A stretch of DNA of 64,000 nt from Phoebastria nigripes. Lineage: Eukaryota > Chordata > Aves > Procellariiformes > Diomedeidae. The notes below the pieces were generated by a model that searched no databases, was not told where the DNA came from, and saw only the letters and a program-made list of their open reading frames with translations. The DNA lies in contig JAYKAV010000911.1 in assembly GCA_035582835.1 (NCBI GenBank), positions 385,726 to 449,725 of the forward strand. The letters are read 5' to 3'. Within the stretch, counting starts at the first letter, position 1, and every line of letters begins with the position of its first letter. Both the position numbers and the translations under genes were made by a program. Of the stretch, positions 12,901 to 25,620 are shown piece after piece.

Positions 12901-14900
12901 CTACGGTAAATCCCACAGGTCACAACTGAAATCAGGGCCAAATTTTATTAAACATGGTGCAGGTTTTAAAGCAATCTTTGCTTGGAAGAACTTATTTTCA
13001 TGGATAAGAATTAAGAGTTAATTTCTGGAGCTGGTCATCTAGCCTAGGCAGAGGTGACATAAGTTGCTGAGGTCCTGAAGGTTTTATGGCAGTGGATTGT
13101 TTATGCTCAGGCTTCATTTACAAGACAATTCTGTCTGTTTTAAAGGCCAGTCTGAGTCCTTATAGCTCTGACATGACTTATTTGCTGTTTTTATAACCCC
13201 ATATTTTTGTATATAGGGATGCTTCTGCAGTGGTTGTGCAGAAGATGTAAACACTTTTGACCTTTGATTTGTGCAGAGGTTTCTCTAGAGTGAAGTGATA
13301 TTGCTCCTATGACATGGTATAGAATTGGAGTATAACAACATTTAACATTCTATAATGCACCAAACTATATTTAACATTCAGATATCTTTTATTTTCTAAC
13401 AGACTTTGTGACACTTAAAATTAAAATAGCTTTCACAGTGATAGTTTGCCTATTATTATTATTAATTACTATTTTATATCTTTATTATTTCACAAAATTC
13501 ACAATGGCTCACTGCACCACTGCAGACAGTTTTACAACCAAAGGTGCTTGCTTGTCTGTTTCTTGCATTCTGTTAAATATTTCTTATTCCTTCAGACTGC
13601 ACTACAAGGACCATTTCACTGTCCCCTTTGGCTTCTGCATCTTGCTTCCAGCGTGAACAGACAGGTAATAACCATTCAGCAGGGCCATTACCTCTTCTAA
13701 AGACTATTATCAAAATGGTCATTATACATAATGGAGATTATTACAGGCAGCTTGAGAGATTTTTTAGATACATCTCTACAGTAATAGGTGGCCCTCTTTA
13801 GCCTTACACATTGGTGGGAATAAAACTAGGGTGCAAAACACATGGTAAATGTTGCTTTTTATCAAAACTTTTTTAGCTTTTAGTGTCTTTCCAGGATTGA
13901 CTTCTGGATTAAAATGATATTATACAACATCTGTGAACACTACCTGTTGATAAATATATCAAACTATAAGTGCAACAATGAAGAATTACAAGATTAAAAG
14001 GTAGGCAAGGCATATTTTCCTCCTAAAAAGCTATGAAGTTATGACTAAAAAAGAAATATTATAATACAGCAGGTTTCCAGGCAGGTATATACTTTACAAA
14101 ACAGTTAGAACCCAATTTTTAAAGAATCTCAACCTGTTCCCCTGTGGAAAAAGAGACCATATGAAATCACTACTCGTTCTTTTTACAGCAGCATTTGTTT
14201 TCCAATTTATGATATTTCTTTTTCACTTTAAGTTTGAAATACAAAATCTTGGCTAATCCAAGGAATATCTCCAGGGGAGTTGAGCCTAAATCTTGAAGAG
14301 ATGTGTCTTTCCACTCTACTTCAGCAACTTTACCATTCCATCCACAGCACTTACAAGAATATTGCTTGCAGCCCTACTTCTGCACTGATCTGGCACACTG
14401 CAAAGAGAAATGCCAAACAAACTGAAGTGCATTTACATCCTGGGTTTGGCACAACTGATTTTGAAGAAATGCTGTCCAGAGGGATGGGCTGGGTGGTGAG
14501 GGGGAGGAAGTGGTGATCTTTTTTCCAGTTTATTCATGACTCTCACCCAGAGGAGATGGGCATTATTTATACACATCCTTTGAAATTTTCTGTGTTAGGA
14601 GGCACAGCTCCAGTGTGCCAGGTTTACTGGTAACTATGTCTCTCTTCCTCTCAATTCTATCCTGTGTTCGAATCACAGTTCAAAGCAACCCTCTTCTAAT
14701 AAGAGCTGAGTGGATACGGGATTATTATGAGTATTTTCCTTGTCTTGATTATCCCTGCTACATGTTGATTATACACCTTTCTTCTTAAAGAACATTCTCT
14801 CTTTCTTTTGGGATATGTGCTCNGCCTACTCTGCTTCTAATAATGGCACTTATCATTTGAAGGAAATCAGAAATGGCCTCCTTACCTAGCCTTTTATTTT
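9906..14900. other. Noncoding stretch, nothing recognised
   Basis: Unique AT-rich DNA with a T17 run at 10786-10802, an A12 run near 10478-10490, and single ambiguous bases at 12234, 12282 and 14823. A small perfect stem (TGCCACT/AGTGGCA) lies near 12603-12621. The open frames (60-90 codons) overlap each other on both strands and show no families. Confidence 0.6.
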
Positions 14901-16637
14901 CCTTCCTCTGCCATATAGTTCATTCATCTCCTTTTTTCATTTTGTTGCAGCTATATGGATATCTCCCAAACACATTGTATTTCTCATCACACAGTTCTTG
15001 CTGAAGCGATGCATCCTTTTCTAAGTCACACCGTCTCTTTCTGACACAGCCCTGGCTAACAGGAGAGCGCTGACCTTTGAAATGTGTGTGTGAACAGGCA
15101 GTTCAGAAGGAACTCAGGCAATAACAACTGCAACCAAAAGGTGATCGGAAGAGAGAGTCTGCCCTGAAATATATTTTCCAGAATCCTGCTTAATGATGGA
15201 GGCATTTTTTCACCCCTTCAGAGCTCTTCAATCCCAACCCATTATCCTCCAGTAGCCTTTTGTACTCAGACAATTATCAGAATCTAAATGTGTGCATGGC
15301 TTGCAGAGGGGCAGAAACAAGGACACCTGACATAACTTTTACTTGTGGCTTNTGCAGTGCACGTGACCCTTCTAAGCAATGACAACATCTATGCCATCTT
15401 GTGGCTCGCCTGTTACAGAAAGGGTCTTAAGCATTCCCATCCTCCTGTTTTCAACAGTTCCTCCTTTCTCTTCTCAGCTGTCCTGCAGACATCAAACACA
15501 TGACTGTTGTTGTTTTTCCAGCCCTTATGGTCTCCAGAGTTCAGGTTTCCAGGAGCTCGAGTCTTTTTCTGTATTAAAATCTCACCATTTGTGGCATCAA
15601 GCCATCTGTTACCCAGGACTTTTGATGTTAGTAAGTTACGGTGCCGAGTGACAGCAATTGACCAACAAGAGCTGTTTGGCTCAAAACACCACTGGAAATA
15701 GAAGTCTGAAGATAAACTTAATCAGAAAGCATTTCTGCTTTGGGACTGGTTGCTTTAAATCATCTGTGATTCCCCAGACAAGATGATAACATGTGCCAAG
15801 AATAATATTTCAATCACATAATATTATTATTGGTTGTGAAATCATATTTTTTTTCCCCCACTATATATAGGTGTCAGATATGACAGATTTTGGACCTCAT
15901 TCATAACTAGCACTGAGGAACTCTCTCTGCCAGAGAGCAATGGCATAAAACTTATGTAAAATTCAACTGGGGTCTCTCTGAGAGCTGTTCCTGGTAGGTA
16001 CGGGGAATTAAGTCACGGTGGCAGCTTGGAAGTCTTATACTCCCCCTGTCATGCAACACCTTTCATCATTAACAAGGACTTGGTCCAGGTCTGTGATTTC
16101 TGTCAAGTGAAAAAAATAATTGCCAACAATTAATAATACCTGCATTAATTTAGGTTAGCCGAGAGGGACTGCCACACTTAAAATCACAGCCAGAAACCAG
16201 TCGTGTTACAGCTATATCCCTTCTTTGCCTCATTTGCAGCAGCAAAATGGGTGGGTGGAACAGGGGCAGTAATAGGACGTTTCTTGATAACTTTAACATT
16301 AGCGAGATCTTTTTCCTGTTGCCAGAGCCTCTGAGGGGTTTAACTGCATGAAGTCCAGGAATTGTCACTTCACTTAACCAGTGGCTTGTAGATTATTTGA
16401 AAGAGAGAAATGAAATGTATGGTGGGAGGGGAATTTAAATAGAAATAACATTCTTATTTTCTTGAATCTTACCTATTCAATCAATTTGCTAGTTTGGGTC
16501 TGCAGGAAAAAGCATTTAACTGGCTGGACAACCAAGCCTCACTACCCCTTACACAGTGGTTAAGTTAGGAGCTGTAAATGCTTAGCAGTATGTGAATTTG
16601 TTTGCTAGTTTGCAGCATCCTTTGACTCTGATGATAG
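14901..16637. other. Noncoding stretch, possibly with conserved patches
   Basis: No gene or dispersed repeat is recognised. Parts around 15000-15380 and 15640-15960 look less degenerate than the surroundings, with intact CpGs, few homopolymers and a cluster of ATTATT and AATCA words near 15810-15840. This is not enough to call elements. The two plus-strand frames at 15379-15701 overlap each other in different frames and look like chance. Confidence 0.4.
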
Positions 16638-16676
16638 AAAAAAAAAGGGGGGAGGGGAGGGGGAGAGAGAGAGAAA
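16638..16676. repeat. Polypurine tract with G runs
   Basis: A strand-asymmetric purine tract: an A run, then G6-A-G4-A-G5 (16647-16663), then a short GA repeat. The three long G runs could form a G-quadruplex if the G6 run is split, or a triplex. It is a simple repeat in origin. Confidence 0.75.
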
Positions 16677-16689
16677 GCCTGCCAGCTAT

Positions 16690-17215
16690 TTGTGAAGTAA
16701 ATGTTCCCATTTCTTTTAAAATACAATAGCGAGTGTAATTTTGTCACATGCATCTGTTGCTATCACCTCTCACTTTGTGCTGAAGTGCTCACCAGAGCAT
16801 TTACAGAAGTGATTCTTCCTCCCACCCCTGACATCTGCCACCGAAAATGCTGCATTATTCATCAGCGTGCTAATGGCAGGTGATGAGATCTTTTCACGCT
16901 ACATCCCTCTCAGTAGGTGTTTATTACTCTGTTCACCAGCAGCCCTGCTATTACTGCGGGGCCAGAAGAACTCTACATACTCGCTTGACAGGTAATGGGA
17001 AACGTGCTCTGCTCACTTGGCTCACAAGTGCAGATGAAGGTTATTACTAGGGCAGCTGCAATANCGTGGGTGCAAAGAAGACGGTCACTTTAAGTGAACA
17101 GCTTAATTCTCGAAATCCATACAAATCATGTCAGCACCGTGATAATCCATCTTCTTTACCTCCTATCATTTCAGCAGTCATCACACTGTAATAATTTTCC
17201 CCTGGTTCACCTGTG
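16690..17215. promoter_or_regulatory. Candidate conserved noncoding element (enhancer-like)
   Basis: This is the stretch of the window that most looks constrained. It keeps many CpGs in a CpG-poor region, lacks homopolymers after the purine tract, and has clustered transcription-factor-like words: ATTATTCATCA at 16855-16865, and a homeodomain-type TAATGG (16871-16876) directly followed by a CAGGTG E-box (16877-16882). No open frame spans it, so protein-coding constraint is unlikely. It also contains one ambiguous base near 17064. The call rests on texture and motif density only; cross-species alignment would settle it. Confidence 0.35.
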
Positions 17216-17336
17216 GTCTCTATGAATAACAGAGTGGGGGGAAAAAAAAGAAGGAAAAGAAGATGAGTTTGGCTTAGTGTCTGATGATCACACTGGTGAG
17301 GAATTTATCTCTGTCTAGTAAGCAAGATGCTGTCTT

Positions 17337-17376
17337 GTCTGTGTGTGTGTGTGCTTGCATGTGTGTGTGTGCACGC
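17337..17376. repeat. (TG)n microsatellite
   Basis: Two TG runs are separated by a short CTTGCA interruption. It is an ordinary dinucleotide microsatellite with Z-DNA potential, 120 bp beyond the candidate element at 16690-17215. Confidence 0.9.
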
Positions 17377-17379
17377 GAA

Positions 17380-20300
17380 TGTTTGTGTCTTGAGGAGGGG
17401 AGAACCTTGCAACCAGCACTGAATATGTGTGTTTAATTTTAAAAAACAGCTTGACAAGAAAGGCAAATCTCTACTGATTTATTTGAAGCCTTGTGACAAA
17501 AATTACGGAACATAAACATGCCAGAGCACAGGGGAAATTGAAGAAGGAGAAATTATTTTTACTCCAGAGACCTCAGTTCACTAACAAGCCTTCCCTGGTT
17601 GTCTTCCTTCTAGGTTTCTCACTTAGACACGTTATACCGTCCTGTGCAATCCATAAAAAATCCTCACCCCATTCCAGGAATAGGCAGACTTTTTTATAAT
17701 TTAAAGATGCAACCTCAATTTCACGTAAGAGGTAGAACTTTCTGAGCCTAATGTTTCCTTTTCTAAAACAAAAGGTGTGCTGGATCTGCAGAAATCTCTC
17801 GAGTCCCTTGAAATGAATCATGTGGTAAGGCGCTGTGTTTTTTGGAAGGTATCCTCCCAAAAATGAAAGCTAGGGAGATTTTGAGACAAGCAAAATTGGC
17901 TGCAGTTTTATACATGTTACAACTGCTGAACTGCACCTGTTTCCCTGTTAGTACAGTCTACAATAGTTAAACAAAACCTGAACTGTGAAAGAATGGAATT
18001 TTTCTTCTCATCGGACTTTTGTCCTTGAACTCCTGTTTCTTATCTCCATGTAAAAACTGCAGGGTCATTTGTTATGCCTAGCAGAGGAAAGATGCCTTTT
18101 AGCAGGGGGAATGAAAGGTAAAGGAAAAAAAAAACATTTCAGGTATCTATTTTGTTTTCCATCCCTCTGTTTTGGGCAAGCACATTTATTTTTATCTGTT
18201 GAGCTTCCGTATCAGTCCAAGCTATCAAACTTTTAGATGGGCAGTATAGACTAACATATGCATTATTTGCAAATTAAAAAGTATCACAATCCAGAGATGG
18301 AAAGGAAAATAGATGCACACAGCAAGACTTGTCAGAGCCGTTAATAGTTACCTACACAAGTAACTGGGATGGGGAGAAAATAGAGTGGTCTCAGGACAGA
18401 GAAGATCTCCTGTGTGGGTTTGCTTGCACCTGCGACAGAGAGGTGCTTTGTGCTGGGGAGGGAAGGTGGTGAGTGGCTGGGTGTGTTTGTGGAGTTACAG
18501 CTGCAAAGTGTTAATCCTTGCCTGGGGTTTAGGCAGGGAAAACAGAGACAATCCTGGAAATACAAAGCATTTTCTGTGAAAATAATTAGTCTGCCTTATT
18601 TACTAAAATGTTGATTTCACTAAGGGATCGCTTCTCATTCCAGTGGTAGTAAAAATGTAAGCTGCAGCTTACTACTGGTTGTAATTTCTCTGTTTTGGTA
18701 TATGAATTTATTCCAATATAGCTTTAGCTGAAGGGTTTAGTAAGATGGTGACAGACTGAGAAAGGAGGAGATATAATTCTCTTAAGATTTAAAAGGAATT
18801 CAGTTCATAACAAGATGACAACACGGATGTATTTGCTATAATTGGAAATGATTAATTTCTCTGATTTTTATATGATCAAAATGCCATAAAAAGAAATTTC
18901 TATGTGCAAGCAAAAGACAACATCTCATGGCTTTCTTGTTGCTAAACATATGTCATTATGGTGATGTCAGCATCNCCATTGAAATGTAATGATGATAAAA
19001 ATGCAAGTTCTTGCTTTGGGCCCAGCAAGTGTTCGAAAGGAATTACATTTAGGAAATCACTCTGCTTACCTTTGATATTAATAAAAACTCAGTACAGATC
19101 AATGTTTGTGCTAGAAACACATCGAGATTGCATAATGCTGAAGTTGAGAAGGAAATAATGACCTTCTCTTTACCCTAACTTCCTCTTCAAAGTAGCAAAA
19201 TAACAATTTGGACATGTGAAAGCACTCTGGTAGTTTTCTCTAGGCACATATACATTTTTAAGTCTACCAACAGAGATAAGAAGTGAGTAGGACAGCAAAA
19301 GGTAAAGAAAACTCTAAAATAATCAATATTAACNTTATTGTGTTATTGACGAAAAAGAAAAAGTGACCTACAAAAAGCTATGAGAATCCACATAGAGAAA
19401 AATGTGTTTCTAATTAATATCAACTTCCATTCCATTTCTACAAGGAAGGGATTGCAGAATCTTGTATCCAATCTGCTGAAGATGACATCCAAGAGCACAG
19501 GGGAAAGTTTGTCAAGAGTATTGTAAAATACACAGTGAAAATAGGAGGAGAAAGATGAGAGAGTTTCTTTCATATACAGGTTTTAAACTTGAGGGAGCAG
19601 AGTTCAGCATATTTGGACTCCTTTCAGAGGGAGGAAGCAGCCAACATACTCCTGCAGCTGAACCATTCTTCTCACACTCTCTCAGTTATCAATGTTTAGG
19701 TGAAGAGGGCCTGTAACCTCTTCCTATTCATGGGAGTGGGAACATTCCCTTTCCAGTGATCTAACAGAAATTTTTAGGAAAATTATCCTGAAAAAAACAT
19801 TCCATAATGCTTTGACATCTGGATGTTGCTATGGTCCATGTTGACCATCATTGTAGACTACAGAAGCCACCGAAATATTCACAATTGTTGTTGGGTTAAC
19901 TATAGTTTGGATGGCCATTTGAATTGCTCAGAGTTGCTGTGATTTGTGATTTCATCTGTTCGCTTTCTCCAGCTATGCTTGTTGCATGAAGGTGAGTGCA
20001 CAGTATAAACCTAAACCAATGGTGTTTTCCCAGCAATTCTTTATCCTTATATACATTTTTGTATAACAATGGATTACATAGAAAGTCAATCCTTTTAGAA
20101 ACTGAAAGTGATTTTGGAGAGACTTGGTTGATCACAGAGTGATGACATGACTTCCGAGGACTCCGACGATGAAGGAAGGACTACAAGCACAGAACGATGA
20201 AATCAGAAAGCAACTCTCACAGGAAAATCCCCATTCCTTGGGCAGCACAACTAATTTCATGCAGGACAGTTAAAGTCCAAGTTCTGAGGGGAAGGAGGAC

Positions 20301-22420
20301 TAGTGTCTCTCTCACAGGCTCTAATGCTATATTATTTCCTTTTAGCTTTACATATTGGATATCCAGATTTTCACTGTTTTATAGTGATTTATGGACTGTT
20401 GCAGAGCCATGCTGGCAACTAACTGTTTTTTTTTAAAAAGCTGATGATGATGTAAAGGGAAAATTGAATACATGGGATGAACTATGTAGTTAATAAGCTG
20501 GGGACTTAGTTGTTGTCAGGTGTGAGTTACACGCAGAATTCTCAAAAAGGGGTCTTTCTGGATTTGAGTTGGTTGTGTGGTTTTACATTTGTGGCTTGTT
20601 TGATGGGAGTTATTAAAGTGTTTTTTTTTTTTTTTTTTTTTTTCTGAAAAACAAACCCTTCTCTTCAAACTAACTGTGAAACTGGAATTTTTTGGGTTGA
20701 GAAAAATGACAGCGATGCTAATGGCACTGCTCTGGAGGAAAGAGAGCAGCTTTCTCTGTGGCATTGATCTGTACGCAGGCTGTCATGTTCACCTTGCCCT
20801 GATGTCCTCGGGAGGACGGAGGTACTCTCTTCCTTGGAATGGCAGTCAGGCAAGTTGTCGAGAGATGACAGCCAATAACCATCCACCTTAGATTAAACAA
20901 AAGAAGTTGTTATAGACCATCTGCGAAAGGAAAACAATGTTTTCTCATGAGGTACTGTACACTTTGCGTAGATGCAATGCAACATCCGTGCACTTAACTT
21001 ATGTCCCTACTACCTACACCTAAGTTGTCTTAATAAATGACCTTGCTCCTTTCTTGGTCTGTTAACACTGAAAGCTGAGTCTTTTGAAGTGTTTTCTGAG
21101 GAAACATACTGATAGTCTAAAGACCAGCATAGCTGACTACTTCTGTACAGCTATATCTGTAGTTACACGAGTCTTATATTTTTTCACCCAGAGCACTTAA
21201 CTATATATTTCTTTCTCCCTTTTCATGATCTAATTACTTATATACCAAACTTGTTGCATATATAAAGGAACAAACTACTATTATATTAATTTTCTTTATA
21301 ATGATGGTAGTACAATATATAGCAGTTAATCCTGAAGCCTAAGCTTGGTTTCAACCTGTGACTATTTCTGTATACACCTAGCTTTATCTGTATCACAACA
21401 AGCTCCACTAAATAGGTGGAAGTAGTCACAGTTCATAAGATTAGGCACAAGTATGACTCCTCGATGGGGTAGGGCCTTTGTGTTTTTCAGTCTGATTCCT
21501 CCAAAGGGAAGGCTTTCAGGTCNGGATGCAGTGTAGAACGCAAACAATCCTGTAGACTTTGGCCTCCAACTAAAAACATATTCTTCTGATTTCTTCCTGG
21601 ACCATAAAACATTTCCTCATCTTATCTGATGACAGCTATCTTTTATCTAGTACTTTTTAAAAAGGAACAATGGAAAAGGAAGTATTTTCTTAAAGTCCTC
21701 TTTTTGTTCATATTTCTTCTTTTTTTTTCTTTTTTTTTTTCTTACTCCTAAACTTTTTTCTCTGATGAGTAAAAGCTCTCGAGGAGCAGGCTCAAAGTGG
21801 CTGTCAAGCAGATTTTTTTCCAAAAGTAAAAGGTGCTGACAGACAAAAGAACTATGTCATGAAAAATTTATAACCAAATTTCCCACAACAGAAAAGGGGC
21901 AAATCCACCTCACATATTAAATGCCAAATCTTCATGCATATCTGCTCCAGTGCTGATTCAATGGCAAAATAACTTTCAAAATGTTTTATGGTCCAAAGCA
22001 GCTATAAAGTAGCTACACTTGTCATTTTAGTAGACTAAAATCAGAATTATACTAATATTCAGTGGGGTGACAGCAATATATTATCTTGTCAAGCAGGAGA
22101 TCTGAGTTTGCAGGAATACATTGTAGGTTAGAGAGAGGAGCTGTATGAAGGATGCATTTAATTACATAAATAATAATAAAAGTAATGATAAACTATAAAA
22201 CTAGTTTTACACACTAGAATATATATAATAATATGTGGATATACATATTTATATTCATATAAGAATATATATAAGCTTTCTGGCAAATACCAATGCATAT
22301 TCTAAGCTAATGTCTCATCTTTTACATACCTTATGGCTCTTATTTGTATAAACGTATTTTTCAGATTAAAATAAACCGTAAAATACTTTTCAAATTAAAA
22401 TAAGCTATAAACTGATGGGC
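17380..22420. other. Noncoding stretch with homopolymers
   Basis: Unique AT-rich DNA. A T23 run lies at 20621-20643, a pyrimidine-rich tract near 21713-21745, and a strongly AT-rich segment at 22158-22276 made of ATA/TAT words. Frames of 60-95 codons, such as 17573-17860 minus and 19896-20135 minus, have no recognisable family and are often mirrored on the opposite strand. I see no gene or transposon. Confidence 0.55.
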
Positions 22421-22424
22421 TCAG

Positions 22425-22735
22425 CATTTGACCCAACATAGAAGGATAAGACTTTGGATGTGCTCATTGATCGTAGGTTGAGTATGAGTCATTAATGTGG
22501 TATGTCAGTAAAAACCAGCTAATCTGATTTAGGATATATCAATCAAGATTTTTCAGTAAAAGTAAAAGCAGTATTAATGCTGTTGTACAAGGTACTGGTG
22601 ACACCAGTTACCATGTCCAATTCTGGTTACTCAGAAAGGTGTACTCAAATTGGAATGGGTGCACAAGAGGGCAACTGAGAAGTTCAGGAAACAGGAGACA
22701 TCTCATATCAGAGGACCCTAGACAAGTTTGGGTGG
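22425..22735 (+). mobile_element. Old CR1 LINE fragment (ORF2 3' part)
   Basis: The order of words follows CR1 ORF2: a GATAAGACTTTGGATGTGC / TTGATCGTAGGTTGAGTATG block (the 'DLGVLIDHKLNMS' region), a TACAAGGTACTGGTGACACC block, CCAATTCTGGTTACTC, and CAAATTGGAATGGGTGCA with GAGGGCAACTGAGA. Numerous indels and stops destroy the frame, so it is much older than the CR1 copies at 26760 and 44680. The right border is vague. Confidence 0.7.
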
Positions 22736-23246
22736 GTATACCAAGAAAAAAATGATTGCTGCATTTAGAATCATTATTGCATTACCCCTCTGAGAAAATC
22801 TTTTTAATGGAGATTGCTGCTGGTACACAAGGACATAAGGAATGCAGCAAATAAAGGGCTGCAAATTTGCATGTTTCCCACCATGAGAAAACAGAGATTT
22901 TAGAATAGCTTTGGCATAGGGGAACACCCAAATCCTCTGGGGAAAACAACAAATCCTTCAGCTTGTCTTGGTAGAATTCAGTAAATATATGGAGGGACTG
23001 TATGGTGGGACTTCTTGTGGGATCTATCAAGCTTTCTCCAGGTATAACTTCTTGTGGGTGATTTAAAAAAAAGGACGTAAGAGAAGTCAGGTATTTTAAC
23101 TGTCACTGGATTATGCCAAAATGGTTGGTGCTTCTAGCTGCAACATCTTCTTAAATTTTGATGACTGACTAACACTCTCAGTTTGTGCAAAATCTTAAGG
23201 TTCACAGCAATGACAATCAAAAAAGATTTCTAAGATAAGCACATGC

Positions 23247-23748
23247 TGTCGTGGTTTAACCCCAGCCAGCAACTAAGCACCACACAGCCGCTCGCTCACT
23301 CCCCCCACGGTGGGATGGGGGAGAGAATCGGAAGGGTGAAAGTGACAAAACTCATGGGTTGAGATAAAGACAGTTTAATAGGGAAAGCAAAAGCCACGCA
23401 CGCAAGCAAAGCAAAACAAGGAATTCATTCACTACTTCCCATGGGCAGGCAGGTGTTCAGCCATCTCCAGGAAAGCAGGGCTCCATCACGCGTAACGGTN
23501 NNNNNNNNNNNNNNNNNNNNNNNNNNNNNNNNNNNNNNNNNNNNNNNNNNNNNNNNNNNNNNNNNNNNNNNNNNNNNNNNNNNNNNNNNNNNNNNNNNNN
23601 NNNNNNNNNNNNNNNNNNNAGACTACTTAGCAACAACTAAAAACATCAGTGTGTTATCAACATTCTTCTCATACTAAATCCAAAACATAGCACTATACCA
23701 ACTACTAGGAAAAAAAAAATTAACTCTATCCCAGCTGAAACCAGGACA
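23247..23748 (-). mobile_element. Solo LTR of an avian endogenous retrovirus
   Basis: The element starts TGTCGTGGTTTAACCCCAGC and ends CCAGGACA, with TG...CA termini. It contains the pieces I know from a common non-galliform avian LTR family: the GCCGCTCGCTCACTCC stretch, the GAGATAAAGACAGTTTAATA stretch, and CTATCCCAGCTGAAACCAGG near the right end. There is no internal retroviral sequence on either side, so it is a solo LTR made by LTR-LTR recombination. An assembly gap (23500-23619) removes the middle. Strand is given relative to the copy at 45893, which is in the opposite orientation; which of the two is transcriptional sense is my assumption. Confidence 0.9.
23500..23619. other. Assembly gap (120 N)
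   Basis: A run of Ns inside the LTR. The missing part is probably the LTR middle that the assembler could not place uniquely. The true gap length is unknown. Confidence 0.98.
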
Positions 23749-23754
23749 ACATGC

Positions 23755-25420
23755 ATAAGTATTTTTTCAAACAATAACAAGTTATAACACTGGACGTTTG
23801 TGTTAATGTCTCTTGGTAAGTCATGGCCTAAAGAAACTAGACTTAATGTAAGCAACNAAATAACTATTTGAAGGTCTTGATTCTATAAGCATTTGTACAA
23901 ATTCTTTCAGTAAGCTTGCAGGTGGACTTGTACAGGCACTGGATTTTCTTTTTTCTTGTGATTTAAGTATTGCAAATTGCAATGACATTAATATTTTTGA
24001 ATTACCATCGAAAAAGAACAGTTTTAGAGAAAAATGTTCAGTTTTAGTCTTTACTTTAAAAGATTTATTCAGCTTATAATAACAAAAATTAAAATCAGTA
24101 ATGAAAGTCTTTTTGCAATAAAAATTTGAACTGTCAGCTCTAACATAGAAAAAAATGCCACCACTCAGTCTAATCATTATTTTTTCTCTATTTTTTAAAG
24201 AAACTTTTCAACATTGATGTATTGTTGAAGAAGACTTTATATGATAAGAAAGAACATTTTCTAGCAGGAAAATATTCCCTTGGTAAAATTTCCTCCAGCT
24301 TGAAAAGTGCTTTAACTGACTAAGGAAGAGCAACAGTGAAATGATTACATGTAAAATTCTGTCAACTGTGCTAACTACACCCATCCCCCCCTTCCCAGAA
24401 AAGTAAAGAAAAATATCTGATCCTAATCTCTTCCAGATATTTAAACCTCAGATCTTATTTATAATAAGTTGTAGGTAACGAGAGGGAAGGATGGTCTTAA
24501 GTTTAGATTATCCCTTCAACAGGACTATTAAACACTAATTGCTGCATGTGATATTAGGTTTTAGGCAGGCGGCAGCAGTCTTATTGAAGATTTCTAGCCC
24601 TTTATGTAACATGAGAAAGGAATATTAAAACTTTCTAAAACTGCGTGGTTCCTTCTTGCCTCCATTTTATTGTATGTAACTTCTTCTGTGAATTATCCCA
24701 AAGGAAGACACATACATGTTCTGTTTCCTGTCTTTAGATTATAAAACTAGTTTTCTTTTTTCTTAGGATGTAGTAGTATGCAAAATACATTTGATGTTTG
24801 ATAGAATATGGTAGAGTCATTCCCTCTCAAACAGAAAATAAAATCCAAGAGACAATCCTCTCATAAAGTAGAAAACAAAATAAAGCAGGGAAAGAATGGC
24901 TGCATTTTTGTTTGTACATATGAACCTACTTACTTACAAATCCATAATGTAGTCCCGGATGCCCTGTCTACTCATTAGCTTACTGGTTTCTTGTAGCTAT
25001 CGTAACAGTTGGGTTTCTTCAGGACATATTGAATTTTGAAGAGGCCACTGTCTTTGCTGATCAGCTAACAAGAGCATTTCACACTAAGACGAGGACTGGA
25101 CAAAAGCATAGTTAGGCTTACAGAAGAACACCATCAGCATATTAAGGCTGACAATTCTGTGGAAAAGGCACAAAAAATATGTTTATTTAATAGAAAACTT
25201 ACCATACTGTTCACATAGACAGTTGTGCTGTTTTGAAATCAAACATTTTTGAACTTGCAAGTTTGAAGATTGGAAGTTGGTTAGAGTTTCCCTGGGGGGA
25301 AAAAGGGCTTTTGCTCTATTGCTGGACAACATTCTGCATTCAAGGAAAATGGAAAATAGGTTAAGGTGTCTTTATATGCAAACATCTCCTATTGATTTAA
25401 AAATCCAGCCTGGCAAAATA
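23755..25420. other. Noncoding stretch, nothing recognised
   Basis: AT-rich unique DNA. A 118-codon minus-strand frame (23821-24177) is Phe/Lys/Ser-rich, contains an unresolved base near 23857 and shows no domain. It looks like a chance frame in AT-rich DNA. Confidence 0.6.
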
Positions 25421-25429
25421 CAGAGTAGA

Positions 25430-25620
25430 TATTTAAAATGTGCATAGTGCATGAAATTACTTCACATTATGGGTAATGCATGTCTTGTAGCAATTATGTC
25501 ACTTATGCTTACACTAATTAAGTGTTGATGTGTGAGCACTAAGTTGCAATGATGTTGTTAACTAATGTACATAAATATTCCCTTTAAACTGTAATTGCAC
25601 TTTGCCATAACTTAAAAGAA
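25430..25620. promoter_or_regulatory. Candidate conserved element with homeodomain-like sites
   Basis: An AT-rich but non-repetitive block with a dense set of homeodomain- and bZIP-like words. CACTAATTAAGTG at 25512-25524 is a near palindrome that contains an NKX-type TTAAGTG and a core TAATTA. TTGCAAT lies just downstream, with several ATTATG/AATTATG words around it. I infer a possible enhancer only from this density. AT-rich DNA yields such words by chance, so confidence is low. Confidence 0.3.

Larger units (their letters stand above)
23241..23754. repeat. 6-bp target-site duplication flanking the LTR
   Basis: ACATGC at 23241-23246 is repeated exactly at 23749-23754, immediately outside the TG...CA ends of the LTR. 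A perfect 6-bp duplication shows this is a complete insertion that has since recombined to a solo LTR. The length fits the integrase habit of class II (ERVK/alpha-beta type) elements better than the 5 bp usual for ERVL. Confidence 0.85.

Noticed and set aside
23441..23677. 78-codon frame across the LTR gap
   Set aside because: Half of it is N and the rest is LTR sequence.
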